Below, piece after piece: positions 32,570 through 41,225 of a DNA stretch of 54,753 nucleotides. Position numbers and translations under genes: made by a program. The stretch is from positions 1-54,753 of the forward strand of contig DAOOUW010000013.1 in assembly GCA_035390885.1 (NCBI GenBank). Reading direction: 5' to 3'. This stretch comes from JAOAFT01 sp035390885 (GTDB lineage Bacteria > Bacteroidota > Ignavibacteria > UBA10030). Numbering within the stretch: the first letter of the stretch is position 1; each line of letters opens with the position of its first letter. Under the pieces are notes generated by a model. That model did not search any database. It was not told the DNA's origin and worked only from the letters and a program-made list of their open reading frames with translations.

Positions 32570-33619
32570 GTGGATTACAGGATGAAATTTACAGGAAAAC
32601 GGTTTTTTCAATTAACTTTAAGTTTTCTACTTGCCATTCTTTTTCTCTACTTTGCATTTCGTGGAGTAAGGCTCAATGATCTATTGAATGCACTGAAAGG
32701 TGCGAATTATTGGTGGGTTGCGCTCTTAGTGCCTGTAGTTTTGTTGGGACATTGGGCAAGAGCGGTACGCTGGAAATATATTATGGAACCCATTAAGCCG
32801 AATTGTTCTACACGAAATTTGTTTGCAGGCGTTATGATTGGCTATGCTGTTAATAATATCCTTCCACGGGTTGGGGAGTTAGTTCGTCCCTACGTGCTTG
32901 GGAATTTAGAAAAAATTTCAAAGAGCGCTGCGCTTGGCTCTGTTGTCGTTGAACGGATCCTTGATATGTGGAGTTTCTATCTTATTGCTTGTGTGGTGTT
33001 GCTTCTCTATCCCAGCGCACTCGATCCATTCTTTGATAATCCTGTCTCGATTCGCCCGCTTCTCTATATTGCAACTTTTGCGGGAATCGTTGTACTCCTT
33101 CTCCTCTTCTTTAAGGTAGAGGCAGTATTTCGTTTTCTTGGCCGTGCTAAAGCAATTCTTCCAAAACGCTTTTCAGCAAAGATCGATGCTATTCTTGAAT
33201 CTTTCTATAGCGGATTTGGAATTGTGAAGATGAAGAAACGATTTGGAATTATTTTATTCTGGAGCATTGCTATTCAAGCGCTTTATGCTTTAGGGATGTA
33301 CGAGCCATTCCTTGCATTTGCCTCAATGGCAAAGCCTTCTCTTGATTTTGGAGCTGCGATTGTGCTTCTGGTCGTTTCATCAATTGCATGGATTTTACCA
33401 GCGCCTGGAGCTATCGGTACGTATCATTCTTTTCTTACTGTCGCTCTTGTCAAGCTCTACAGTATTGATCCTCCAACAGCGTTGAGTTACACAATTGTAA
33501 CTCACGAGCTTGGCTATATTACTGTGATGGTAATCGGGTTTTATTTCTATCTCCATGACCATGTTCGTGTTACCGAAATTCCAGATAGTACCGCAGAGAA
33601 TGGTTTGCCTTCAAATTAA
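32570..33619 (+). CDS. Flippase-like integral membrane protein (UPF0104/LPG_synthase_TM family)
   Basis: 349 aa, with seven or eight transmembrane helices. Typical family segments are FAFRGVRLNDLLNALKGANYWWV, GHWARAVRWKYIM, GYAVNNILPRVGELVRPYVLG and WILPAPGAIGTYHSF. The family has the membrane domain of lysyl-phosphatidylglycerol synthase/AglD and is thought to flip or modify lipids; the substrate is unknown. GTG 32570 starts at the base after the lolA stop, and ATG 32582 is an equally possible start. Placement between LolA-like and UppP suggests an envelope lipid role. Confidence 0.8.
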   Translation: MDYRMKFTGKRFFQLTLSFLLAILFLYFAFRGVRLNDLLNALKGANYWWVALLVPVVLLGHWARAVRWKYIMEPIKPNCSTRNLFAGVMIGYAVNNILPRVGELVRPYVLGNLEKISKSAALGSVVVERILDMWSFYLIACVVLLLYPSALDPFFDNPVSIRPLLYIATFAGIVVLLLLFFKVEAVFRFLGRAKAILPKRFSAKIDAILESFYSGFGIVKMKKRFGIILFWSIAIQALYALGMYEPFLAFASMAKPSLDFGAAIVLLVVSSIAWILPAPGAIGTYHSFLTVALVKLYSIDPPTALSYTIVTHELGYITVMVIGFYFYLHDHVRVTEIPDSTAENGLPSN

Positions 33620-33646
33620 CTTTAATAAGATTAAGGAGATTTTTAC

Positions 33647-34459
33647 GTGTTGTCTATTGTTGATGCTATTTTGTTAGCTGTTCTTCAAGGAATTACAGAA
33701 TTTCTTCCCATCAGTAGTTCTGGCCACTTAGTTATTGCACAATCGTTACTTAACATTCATTCGCAAGCAATAATGAGTTTTGATGTCTATTTACATTTTG
33801 GAACGCTTATCAGCTTGCTGGTTGTTTTCTGGCGGGATGTGAGAGATATGGCGCTCTCTTTGACGCATTCCTTTTCGAAAGAGAATCTTAAAGGTCGTTA
33901 TCAAAGCGACGACTCCTTTCGCATGGTGGTAAATGTCCTTATAGGTTGTATTCCTGCTGGAGTGATCGGCGTGCTTTTCAATCATCAGATTGAAGCTATT
34001 TTTCAAGATCCAAAAATGGTTGCAGTGAACTTAGTAATTACAGGATTGATTTTATTCTTAACACGATTATCGAAACCAGAAGAAAATCGGAAAATTGGAA
34101 TTGGATTTGCACTCGTTATCGGTTTGGCTCAGGCAGTTGCAATTTTACCGGGAATTTCTCGTTCAGGTTCAACAATTGCAATGGGGTTATTCCTTGGCTT
34201 AATGCCAGTGCTTGCTGCTCGCTATTCATTCTTGCTCTCGATTCCCGTAATAGCTGGCGCTGCCTTGCTCGAAACAAAAAATATTTTTTACTACGCATCA
34301 GCATTAGGATTCCTTCCCATTCTGACAGGAATTGCTATGTCAGCGGTCAGCGGATACATTGCTATTAAGCTTCTGATGAAAGTAATGGAGCGTGGAAAGT
34401 TTAGTCTATTTGCATTCTATTGTCTTATTGTTGGAGCGCTGGCAATTCTTTTTATATAG
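33647..34459 (+). CDS. uppP: Undecaprenyl-diphosphatase
   Basis: 270 aa, all-membrane protein of the UppP/BacA family. The two catalytic signatures are complete: LQGITEFLPISSSGHLV near the N-terminus and the second, ILPGISRSGSTIAMGL, near residue 170. It recycles undecaprenyl pyrophosphate to the monophosphate carrier used for peptidoglycan and O-antigen, and gives bacitracin tolerance. It starts at GTG 33647, with AAGGAG 8 bases upstream. It is followed by the isomerase gene 10 bases later. Confidence 0.95.
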   Translation: MLSIVDAILLAVLQGITEFLPISSSGHLVIAQSLLNIHSQAIMSFDVYLHFGTLISLLVVFWRDVRDMALSLTHSFSKENLKGRYQSDDSFRMVVNVLIGCIPAGVIGVLFNHQIEAIFQDPKMVAVNLVITGLILFLTRLSKPEENRKIGIGFALVIGLAQAVAILPGISRSGSTIAMGLFLGLMPVLAARYSFLLSIPVIAGAALLETKNIFYYASALGFLPILTGIAMSAVSGYIAIKLLMKVMERGKFSLFAFYCLIVGALAILFI

Positions 34460-34469
34460 AGAGGAATGT

Positions 34470-35042
34470 ATGCGAATTCGAATTCTGTTTGTTGGAGTGG
34501 TTACTTTTGTATTACTTCTTACTTTTGGATGTAGAGAGAGAAAAATCATGCACGTTACGCTCGAAACAACAAAAGGTAACATAGAACTTGAGTTATATCC
34601 AACCGATGCTCCAAAGGCAGTGGAAAATTTTGTAGGATTGGCGGAGCAAGGATACTATAACGGAATTCTGTTCCACAGAATTTGTAAGGGTTTCGTTATT
34701 CAAACAGGCGATTCGACTGGATTGGGAACAGGTGGACGAAGCATCTACGGAAAAGAATTTGAGGATGAATTGAATCCAGACGCTCCATCGTTTCAAGAAG
34801 GCTATCGTCGCGGTACCGTTGCGATGGCAAATCGCGGTCCTAATACAAATACAAGTCAATTTTTTATTTTGGTACAAGATGCACCGTGGATGCCTAAACA
34901 GTACACAATTTTTGGAAAAGTAATTAAGGGATTGGAGGTTGTTGACGCGATCGAAGCAGTTGATATTATTCCAGAGATGGGAGAAAACGATGGACGCCCC
35001 GTTGAGGATATTGTCATTCAAAAAGTAACAATCCATAGGTAA
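34470..35042 (+). CDS. Cyclophilin-type peptidyl-prolyl isomerase, probable lipoprotein
   Basis: 190 aa. The N-terminal hydrophobic segment ends in FGC (Cys21), a likely though atypical lipobox. The cyclophilin domain follows: HVTLETTKGNIELELYPTDAPKAVENFVGLA, FHRICKGFVIQTGDSTG, GTVAMANRGPNTNTSQFFI. The catalytic arginine is in FHRI and the QFF motif is intact. It helps fold periplasmic or outer-membrane proteins. ATG 34470 has GAGAGGAA upstream; a frame extension of 26 codons overlapping uppP is unlikely to be used. Confidence 0.92.
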   Translation: MRIRILFVGVVTFVLLLTFGCRERKIMHVTLETTKGNIELELYPTDAPKAVENFVGLAEQGYYNGILFHRICKGFVIQTGDSTGLGTGGRSIYGKEFEDELNPDAPSFQEGYRRGTVAMANRGPNTNTSQFFILVQDAPWMPKQYTIFGKVIKGLEVVDAIEAVDIIPEMGENDGRPVEDIVIQKVTIHR

Positions 35043-35048
35043 CCTCTA

Positions 35049-36086
35049 ATGGTGTTTTCGAAATCAAAGAAAGAAAAAATTCCATCGACAAACGAAGTTC
35101 TTGAGGATCTTCGCAGCAAAAAAATTAAACCATTGTATTTATTCTATGGTGAAGAAGAGTTTCTGATTCAAGAGTGTGTGTCTGCGCTCATTGAGGCTCT
35201 TGTGCCAAAGGAAATGCAAGCTTTTAACGTTGATAAGATTGATGGAGATAAAGTAAGCGTCAGAGATGTTGTTGCTCTTGCCGCCTCGTATCCAATGATG
35301 AATGATAGGCGTGTTGTTGTTGTAGATAATTTGGGAGGATTGACGAGTACCGAAAAAGGGCGCGAAATACTATCGCTTTACATTAACAAGCCATCAGAAA
35401 CGACTTGTTTTGTGATGGTGATGAATAAAAAACCTGATTTTCGAATGAAGCCTTTTGCTGAGTTGAAACGACGGAATGTTGTGTACGAATTTCTGCCTCT
35501 CTATGACAATCAAGTTCCTGCGTGGATCGAGAGCAGGTGTGAGCTTGCTGGAGTGAAGATAGAGCCAGAGGCTGTTCATATTCTACATTCCGTTGTTGGG
35601 AATTCATTGCGCGCATTACAGAATGAGCTTGAAAAACTCATTACATACGTTGGAAAGCAGCGTTCAATTACTTCCGATGATGTTTCTCATGTCGTTGGAT
35701 TTATTAAAGGAAATACAGTTTTCGATTTGCAAAATGCACTTGGGGAAGGCGATGCAACGAATGCAATGATGATATTAAAGCGAATGCTTGAGTCAGGCGA
35801 ATCTCCTCCAGGTATTATTGTTATGTTGACGCGTTATTTTTTTCAACTTGTCAAGGCGAAAGAACTTTGCTCTCATAATGTTTCAGAAGCTGAAGTTGCA
35901 AAAGCTCTCAATGTCCATCAATTTTTTATTAAAGGATATCTTCAGGCTTCAAATCGGTTTTCATTTTCGGAGCTTGAAATTTGCATAGAAAAAATTCGAG
36001 TAGCCGATTTGCAACTAAAGACATCCGGTGGAGACACAAGTCATATAATGGAAATGCTGATGTATTCATTACTCCATCCGCAGTAA
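35049..36086 (+). CDS. holA: DNA polymerase III delta subunit
   Basis: 345 aa, HolA/clamp-loader fold: LYLFYGEEEFLIQECVSALIEALVP at the N-terminus is the family start. A middle region has LEKLITYVGKQRSITSDDV and IKGNTVFDLQNALGEGDATNAM, as in delta subunits. Delta opens the beta clamp in the clamp loader. It has no Walker A motif, as expected of delta. It begins 6 bases after the isomerase stop and is the last gene of the comB-to-holA group before a 75-base gap with a promoter candidate. Confidence 0.88.
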   Translation: MVFSKSKKEKIPSTNEVLEDLRSKKIKPLYLFYGEEEFLIQECVSALIEALVPKEMQAFNVDKIDGDKVSVRDVVALAASYPMMNDRRVVVVDNLGGLTSTEKGREILSLYINKPSETTCFVMVMNKKPDFRMKPFAELKRRNVVYEFLPLYDNQVPAWIESRCELAGVKIEPEAVHILHSVVGNSLRALQNELEKLITYVGKQRSITSDDVSHVVGFIKGNTVFDLQNALGEGDATNAMMILKRMLESGESPPGIIVMLTRYFFQLVKAKELCSHNVSEAEVAKALNVHQFFIKGYLQASNRFSFSELEICIEKIRVADLQLKTSGGDTSHIMEMLMYSLLHPQ

Positions 36087-36108
36087 ATAACAAAAAATAT
36101 TTTTCCCC

Positions 36109-36139
36109 TTGATTCACTCTTTCAGAAAAAGTATTTTAA
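36109..36139 (+). promoter_or_regulatory. Candidate promoter of the MltD-like gene
   Basis: TTG (36109-36111), 20 bases, TATTTTAA (36132-36139). It lies 23 bases before the start codon and after the holA stop, in a 75-base gap with no terminator visible. Confidence 0.45.
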
Positions 36140-36161
36140 AAGCAAAATTTGGTGTTGCGTT

Positions 36162-38477
36162 ATGATACATAAATTCAATTGGATACGATCTTCGTTTATT
36201 GTTTGTGCATTAGTTTCATTAAGTTGCTCATCGAGGCAATCCCTGTCAACCATCAGTGATGCGCAGCGAGATTCGGCATTAGCAAGTTCTTTGCAGATGT
36301 TTTCCGATTCAAGTGGAGTGAGATCGCTTGCTGAATCCACAGATGAGGCGCTCTCTCAAGAAATTAGCTTAGAGGTAAACAGCGATTCGACTAATGGAAA
36401 TGATACATTTATTCCTCAGCGGTTGGAAGAAGCCCGCCAGCATTACCTATCAGCTTTAGAATTTCAGGACAATAACGATACGACACAGTCCGAAATGGAA
36501 TTTGAAAATGCTATTCAAATTATAAATGAACTTAGCGATTTCCCTGATATTGAAACAAACAAAGATTTTCTCGATTTGAGTGCAAGTATTATTGAAGATT
36601 ATGAAAAGTACATTGCAAAGATCGACAATTTAAGTCCTTATGCCTCTCTTTTTGCGTTACGTGAAAAAATTAATCAGGAAATTGAAGAAGCAGATACGTC
36701 CTCGATTGTCGATACCACAGGAATTCCACAAAATCTTGTGTTCAATACCCAGGTGCCGTTAGATGTCAATGAATATGTTGATCGCGCTTTGTCGTTCTTT
36801 TTAGGACAGGGTCGTAAATATATGGAGCAGTGGCTCTATCTTTCTGGAAAATACATGCCAATGATGAAAAGGATTTTCCGAGAAGAAGGCGTTCCAGAGG
36901 AGCTTGTGTACCTTTCGATGACAGAGAGCGGACTGAGGCCCGATGCACGTTCGTGGGCAAGAGCTGTTGGCTTGTGGCAGTTTATGAAAGGAACTGGCGC
37001 ACTCTATGGATTGCGTTCGAATTATTGGTATGATGAGCGACGGGATTTTGAAAAATCGACTCGGGCAGCGGCTCGCCACTTGAAGGATCTGTACAATGAA
37101 TTAGGCGATTGGAACCTGGTTCTTGCATCCTATAATGCTGGAGCAGGAAGAGTATTCCGTGCAATACGCCAGAGTGGAAGCACCGACTTCTGGGAGTTGC
37201 GAAAATACTTACCGCGACAAACACGAAATTACGTGCCTCAATACATTGCGGTTGCTCGAATTGCGCTTGCACCAGAAAAACATGGATTTGTAAATTATGA
37301 TATTGCGGATTCGCTTGTCTATGAAGTTGTTGAAGTCAATGATTGTGTAGATTTACGAATTCTTGCTCGTTGTGCCCAAACTACAATTGATACATTACAG
37401 GAACTGAATCCAGAATTGCTTCGCTGGTGCACGCCACCAGGAGTAAGTGGTTATCGTCTACGCATTCCTCCTGGAAGGAGAGATTCATTCCTTGTGCAGT
37501 ATGCAAGTATTCCTCCTGAGAAAAAAAAGGATTGGGTAACACATACTGTACGACGTGGAGAGACGCTCGGCTCGATTGCAAGAAAATATGACCTCAGTGT
37601 TTCTGTACTTCAAGAAGTGAATAATATTCACTCGACGAAACGACTTTCTGTAGGTACAACATTAGCGATTCCAATTCCTGCTTCGCAACAGGAGAAGGAG
37701 CAATTTGATTATTCGCCCGAAGTGAAGGGATTAAAACTTTCGGGAATGAAATCCTATGCCGCTTCTTCCGATGAGACAAAAACAACACATCGTACTGTAA
37801 ATGCTCCTAAAAATCGAGTTAAGGTTCTCTACCATATTAAAAATGGCGATACAATTGGGCATATAGCTGAATGGTACGGTGTGCGAGCGAGCGACATAAG
37901 AAACTGGAATGATATTGCATACGGAAGTTATATTCAAGCTGGAAGAACTCTCGTCATTTGGGTAGATTCATTGAAAGCTAACCATGCAATGAATATAGAC
38001 AGAATGAGCTTTGAAGAAAAACAAGCGATGATGCGAAAAGAAACGAATGTTCCAGAACGAAAGATGACTGAGCAACAAAATGATACGCAAGGCTCTGATT
38101 GGATTCGACATAAGATAAAGCGCGGTGAGACGTTGGAATCAATTGCTGCAATGTATGGGGTAAAAGTATCCGATCTCAAGCGTTGGAACGACCTTTCATC
38201 ATCGAAGATTGTTGAAGGGAAATACCTTGAAATTTATAATAAACCTGAAGCTCGAACGAAAATTATCCAAACGTCGAATAATCAGATCAAATCTCAAAAT
38301 ACCGTAAAAACATCAAGCAGTGGAATCTTCTCACCTCGCCATACGGTCAAACAAGGAGAAACGTTGTACGACATAGCGCTCAAGTATGGCGTAACGACCG
38401 AAAACTTAAAGAAGGTCAATAAACTCCGAAGTAACAAAATTCTTGTGGGGCAAGTGCTTATTATTCCTCAAGGATGA
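36162..38477 (+). CDS. MltD-like lytic transglycosylase lipoprotein with LysM repeats
   Basis: About 771 aa. The signal peptide ends in the lipobox SLSC (Cys22). A disordered, acidic, Ser/Thr-rich region (about 25-190) precedes a goose-lysozyme-like SLT domain (about 230-370) with catalytic Glu255 in SMTESGLRPDARSWARAVGLWQFM and LASYNAGAGR. After one degenerate LysM (about 387-437, YRLRIPPG) come four clear LysM domains at about 462-505, 557-601, 649-693 and 728-770. It should cleave the glycan strand from the outer membrane side while the LysM array holds peptidoglycan. Four or five repeats are more than in E. coli MltD (two). Confidence 0.93.
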   Translation: MIHKFNWIRSSFIVCALVSLSCSSRQSLSTISDAQRDSALASSLQMFSDSSGVRSLAESTDEALSQEISLEVNSDSTNGNDTFIPQRLEEARQHYLSALEFQDNNDTTQSEMEFENAIQIINELSDFPDIETNKDFLDLSASIIEDYEKYIAKIDNLSPYASLFALREKINQEIEEADTSSIVDTTGIPQNLVFNTQVPLDVNEYVDRALSFFLGQGRKYMEQWLYLSGKYMPMMKRIFREEGVPEELVYLSMTESGLRPDARSWARAVGLWQFMKGTGALYGLRSNYWYDERRDFEKSTRAAARHLKDLYNELGDWNLVLASYNAGAGRVFRAIRQSGSTDFWELRKYLPRQTRNYVPQYIAVARIALAPEKHGFVNYDIADSLVYEVVEVNDCVDLRILARCAQTTIDTLQELNPELLRWCTPPGVSGYRLRIPPGRRDSFLVQYASIPPEKKKDWVTHTVRRGETLGSIARKYDLSVSVLQEVNNIHSTKRLSVGTTLAIPIPASQQEKEQFDYSPEVKGLKLSGMKSYAASSDETKTTHRTVNAPKNRVKVLYHIKNGDTIGHIAEWYGVRASDIRNWNDIAYGSYIQAGRTLVIWVDSLKANHAMNIDRMSFEEKQAMMRKETNVPERKMTEQQNDTQGSDWIRHKIKRGETLESIAAMYGVKVSDLKRWNDLSSSKIVEGKYLEIYNKPEARTKIIQTSNNQIKSQNTVKTSSSGIFSPRHTVKQGETLYDIALKYGVTTENLKKVNKLRSNKILVGQVLIIPQG

Positions 38478-38596
38478 TTGTTGATCCAATAGATTAGCAC
38501 AGTTTAAGGTAAATGCTTGAGCGCTAACTTCTTATCTTGGAAGAAAAATAACCACGACTTCTATGACAATGTAGGGATTTATTCTCTCATCAAAAC

Positions 38597-38962
38597 TTAA
38601 AGTATATTAAGGGCATAAAAAATTTCGCTGATGAGAAGCATCAAGACAATTAGAGAGATCGTTACAAATCTCCAGTCTTGTTCCATAGCAAATGCAATAC
38701 AAGCTGTAGCGACACGGAGGATCGGTGTAAAGCAGAGGATTGTTATGCCGATCAGGAGCAAACTTGCCGGCGATAACGGCGATTGAATAATCAGCGTTAT
38801 CAATTGTGTAAGTGTTTGGTACCGCATGGTGTTCATTGTCGATGGGAAAAGGAACAGCTCAATGAGTCCTGCCGCCATACAAAGGACGCTAATCCAGATT
38901 CCAATTCGTAAAACATTGCTTAGCCAATGTTCAAGTCTTTGTGATTGAAGTTGCGATTCCAT
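38597..38962 (-). CDS. DUF1634 family membrane protein
   Basis: 121 aa with three predicted transmembrane helices (about 17-37, 62-84, 98-118). The sequence around SPASLLLIGITILCFTPILRVATACIAF and EQDWRFVTISLIVLMLL matches the DUF1634 pattern of small membrane proteins that accompany TauE/SafE permeases. It begins only 3 bases after the TauE-like gene ends, so the two are expected to work as one transport unit. No function is known beyond that link. Confidence 0.8.
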   Translation of the reverse strand: MESQLQSQRLEHWLSNVLRIGIWISVLCMAAGLIELFLFPSTMNTMRYQTLTQLITLIIQSPLSPASLLLIGITILCFTPILRVATACIAFAMEQDWRFVTISLIVLMLLISEIFYALNIL

Positions 38963-38965
38963 TGA

Positions 38966-39778
38966 TTATCCCTTCTTGAAATACAATTGAACGGCGATAA
39001 AGAGAAGTACGAAGGTAAAAATCCATGTAAGAATTCGAGTTGAAATTTTCCGACTGATTGTAGCGCCAAGTCGTGAACCAACCAGCACTCCCAAAGCCGA
39101 CGAAGCGGTAATAAATGGATGAACATGTCCATGCGCTAGATAAAGGAAAGCGCTTGCAGCCGCTGTTACGCCAATCATAAAATTACTCGTGGCAGTCGCA
39201 ACTTTCATCGGTACACGTGAAGCAAGATGCATCGCAGGCACTTTGAATATTCCGCCGCCGATGCCTAACAATCCTGAAACATTACCAGCAACAAGTGAAA
39301 CCAAAAGCGTCACAGGAAGTCGTTTCACAGAATACGGAATAGTTTGTTGAGTTGTGGTATCGAAGTATGTAGCGGGGAGAATGCCGTCTGCGACGGGAGC
39401 ATCTGTTTCGTTGCGAGTCAAAAGCTGATGAAGCATCATGCCGGCAACGAGAAGTAGTAACGCTGCAAAGAGCTTCGCTAATATTGAAGCGGATAAAATA
39501 TTACTGGTTAATCCTCCTATAAGAGCCCCGAGTACTGTTGCAATTTCTAGAACCATTGCAAGTCGAGTATGAACCATCGAGCGTTCAAGATTTACAGAAG
39601 CTCCAGCGCTCGACGTCGCAATAACTGAGACAATACTTGTTGCAATGGCAGTGTGCATTGGTACGCCAAGAAGGAGCGTAAGATAGGGGATGAGAAGAAT
39701 TCCACCGCCTAATCCGAGCAATGCTCCAAAGACGCCAGCAAGGAATCCACCAAACAATAACGTTAGAAAAAATACCAT
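38966..39778 (-). CDS. TauE/SafE-family anion permease
   Basis: 270 aa, about eight transmembrane helices, two similar halves. The halves start GFLAGVFGALLGLGGGILLIPYLTLL and NVSGLLGIGGGIFKVPAMHLAS, the double G-L-L-G-x-GGG signature of TauE/SafE proteins. Members export or import sulfite, sulfoacetate or related organosulfur anions; the substrate here is unknown. It is cotranscribed with the DUF1634 gene. The 345-base region upstream has no gene. Confidence 0.88.
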   Translation of the reverse strand: MVFFLTLLFGGFLAGVFGALLGLGGGILLIPYLTLLLGVPMHTAIATSIVSVIATSSAGASVNLERSMVHTRLAMVLEIATVLGALIGGLTSNILSASILAKLFAALLLLVAGMMLHQLLTRNETDAPVADGILPATYFDTTTQQTIPYSVKRLPVTLLVSLVAGNVSGLLGIGGGIFKVPAMHLASRVPMKVATATSNFMIGVTAAASAFLYLAHGHVHPFITASSALGVLVGSRLGATISRKISTRILTWIFTFVLLFIAVQLYFKKG

Positions 39779-40123
39779 AATCGAATTCTTTATAGATACT
39801 CTTATGAATTATATATGAGTGTACAAAAAAGGTATTATGCGAGCAAGGGAAATTATTGATGTGTGTAATTATATCTGTTAGTATTGTGCAGCAGAGACAA
39901 TGTTGAACGGTTGAGTCCAACATTATTAGCTAAGTACATGTATTTCTATGTAACAATCGTGTATGTGTGAAAAACATTGTCTATCAAGATTTTTAATAAT
40001 CCTTAGGAAAATTCTATATGTATTCCGATTTAAATAAATAAAAAGTACTTGCTTTTCCTGTAAATTATTTCCACAATCCTTTGGGTGAAGGAACTCTAAA
40101 ACCAGGGTATTCAGAGGCATGGG
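39779..40123. other. Gene-free region between divergent TauE-like and Panacea-like genes
   Basis: 345 bases with no coding pattern on either strand. It holds a small dyad, AATGTTG (39899-39905) and CAACATT (39918-39924) around a 12-base loop, and must contain the promoters of both divergent genes. I cannot pick a convincing -35/-10 pair for either. Confidence 0.5.
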
Positions 40124-40603
40124 ATGGAAGCAAAAGAACTTGTGTTCCAATTTTTACAATGTGCGCAACAAAATCGAATAACAATGGGAAAGACCAAGTT
40201 AATCAAGATGCTCTATCTTGCAGAAGTTGAATACGCACAGGAAACGGGAAAACGACTTACAACGCTCGAATGGATTTATTACTTCCATGGTCCATACAGT
40301 TTCGAATTAGAAAAAATACTTAACGGAAGTGATTTTTTAGTAAGAGAAGAAAGAAAATCCAAAGATGGAAAAAAATATACTTTGTTCCGTTTAAAGAAAT
40401 TTACACCTCAAAATGTAAAGAATTTTGCCGATCCTGTAAAAGAAAATATATTCAAGAAGGTTCTTCAAAACTGGGGGAAAAAACCACTGAAAGATTTAGT
40501 TGATTATGTTTATTTAAATACTGATCCTATGCGCAACGCTGTGATGCGTGGCGATCGTCTAAATTTTACCTGTATCATCGAACAGCATCGAAAGAAGAAG
40601 TGA
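40124..40603 (+). CDS. Solitary Panacea/SocA-like (DUF4065) protein
   Basis: 159 aa. The N-terminal third reads MGKTKLIKMLYLAEVEYAQETGKRLT ... YYFHGPYS, the core pattern of the DUF4065/Panacea domain (K-L-x-K-x-LYLA-x-x-x-Y ... HGP) found in SocA-like proteins and many antitoxins. The C-terminal part has LKDLVDYVYLNTDPMRNA, also typical of the family. Antitoxins of this group sit beside a toxin gene, but both neighbours are ordinary genes on the opposite strand (permease and tRNA methyltransferase), so no partner is seen. It could be a protease-adaptor-like protein as in Caulobacter SocA. A GAGG ribosome binding site precedes the start. Confidence 0.65.
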   Translation: MEAKELVFQFLQCAQQNRITMGKTKLIKMLYLAEVEYAQETGKRLTTLEWIYYFHGPYSFELEKILNGSDFLVREERKSKDGKKYTLFRLKKFTPQNVKNFADPVKENIFKKVLQNWGKKPLKDLVDYVYLNTDPMRNAVMRGDRLNFTCIIEQHRKKK

Positions 40604-40607
40604 CAGC

Positions 40608-41156
40608 CTAAGCATTCACATTCCTCTCTCTCCAAATCTTACAAAGTTCAAAGAGAGCAATTCCGTAAGCAACTCCTACATTCAATGATTGTTTTATTCC
40701 AAACATTGGAATATCAATTGCTGCGTCGCATAATTCGATGAGCGCTTTCGAGACTCCTGTAATTTCATTCCCGATGATGAGGCAAAGAGGGAAATGATCC
40801 TGTGAGAGAGAATAGTACGGAATACTGGCATCAGTTTGCTCGAGGCACACAATTTTATAGCCTTGAGTTTTGTATTGCGAAACAACCTCCAGAGGGCTAC
40901 GATAATATTCCCATGGTATACTTTCGGTTGCCCCAAGAGCTGTTTTTTCAATTTCTTTCCTCGGTGGATAAGGAGTAAATCCTGTCAATATTAATTTCTC
41001 TATCATCGCTCCATCCGATGTGCGGAAAATCGAACCGACATTATAGAGACTTCTAACATTATCAACGATGACAACAACAGGGATACGATTAGCCTGAGGT
41101 AGAGAATCTTTTGCTAATCGCTTCGATGCAATCTCGTCGTGCGTTAGTTTTCTCAT
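40608..41156 (-). CDS. SpoU/TrmH-family RNA 2'-O-methyltransferase
   Basis: 182 aa with the alpha/beta-knot (SPOUT) signatures: motif 1 VDNVRSLYNVGSIFRTSDGA, motif 2 FPLCLIIGNEITGVS, and motif 3 MFGIKQSLNVGVAYGIALFELC. It has no N-terminal L30e-like substrate domain, like TrmL or TrmH. It methylates a ribose in tRNA or rRNA; the target nucleotide cannot be named. It converges with the Panacea-like gene, with 4 bases between the stops. Confidence 0.88.
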   Translation of the reverse strand: MRKLTHDEIASKRLAKDSLPQANRIPVVVIVDNVRSLYNVGSIFRTSDGAMIEKLILTGFTPYPPRKEIEKTALGATESIPWEYYRSPLEVVSQYKTQGYKIVCLEQTDASIPYYSLSQDHFPLCLIIGNEITGVSKALIELCDAAIDIPMFGIKQSLNVGVAYGIALFELCKIWRERNVNA

Positions 41157-41225
41157 ATTGTGATTATTGGAAAGGAAATGAAAAATTGCGCTCCATATTT
41201 TTAGATGGAGCGCAGAATTCTAACA

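Noticed and set aside
34392..34469. 26-codon extension of the cyclophilin gene
   Set aside because: It lies inside uppP and would bury the signal peptide; ATG 34470 has its own ribosome binding site.
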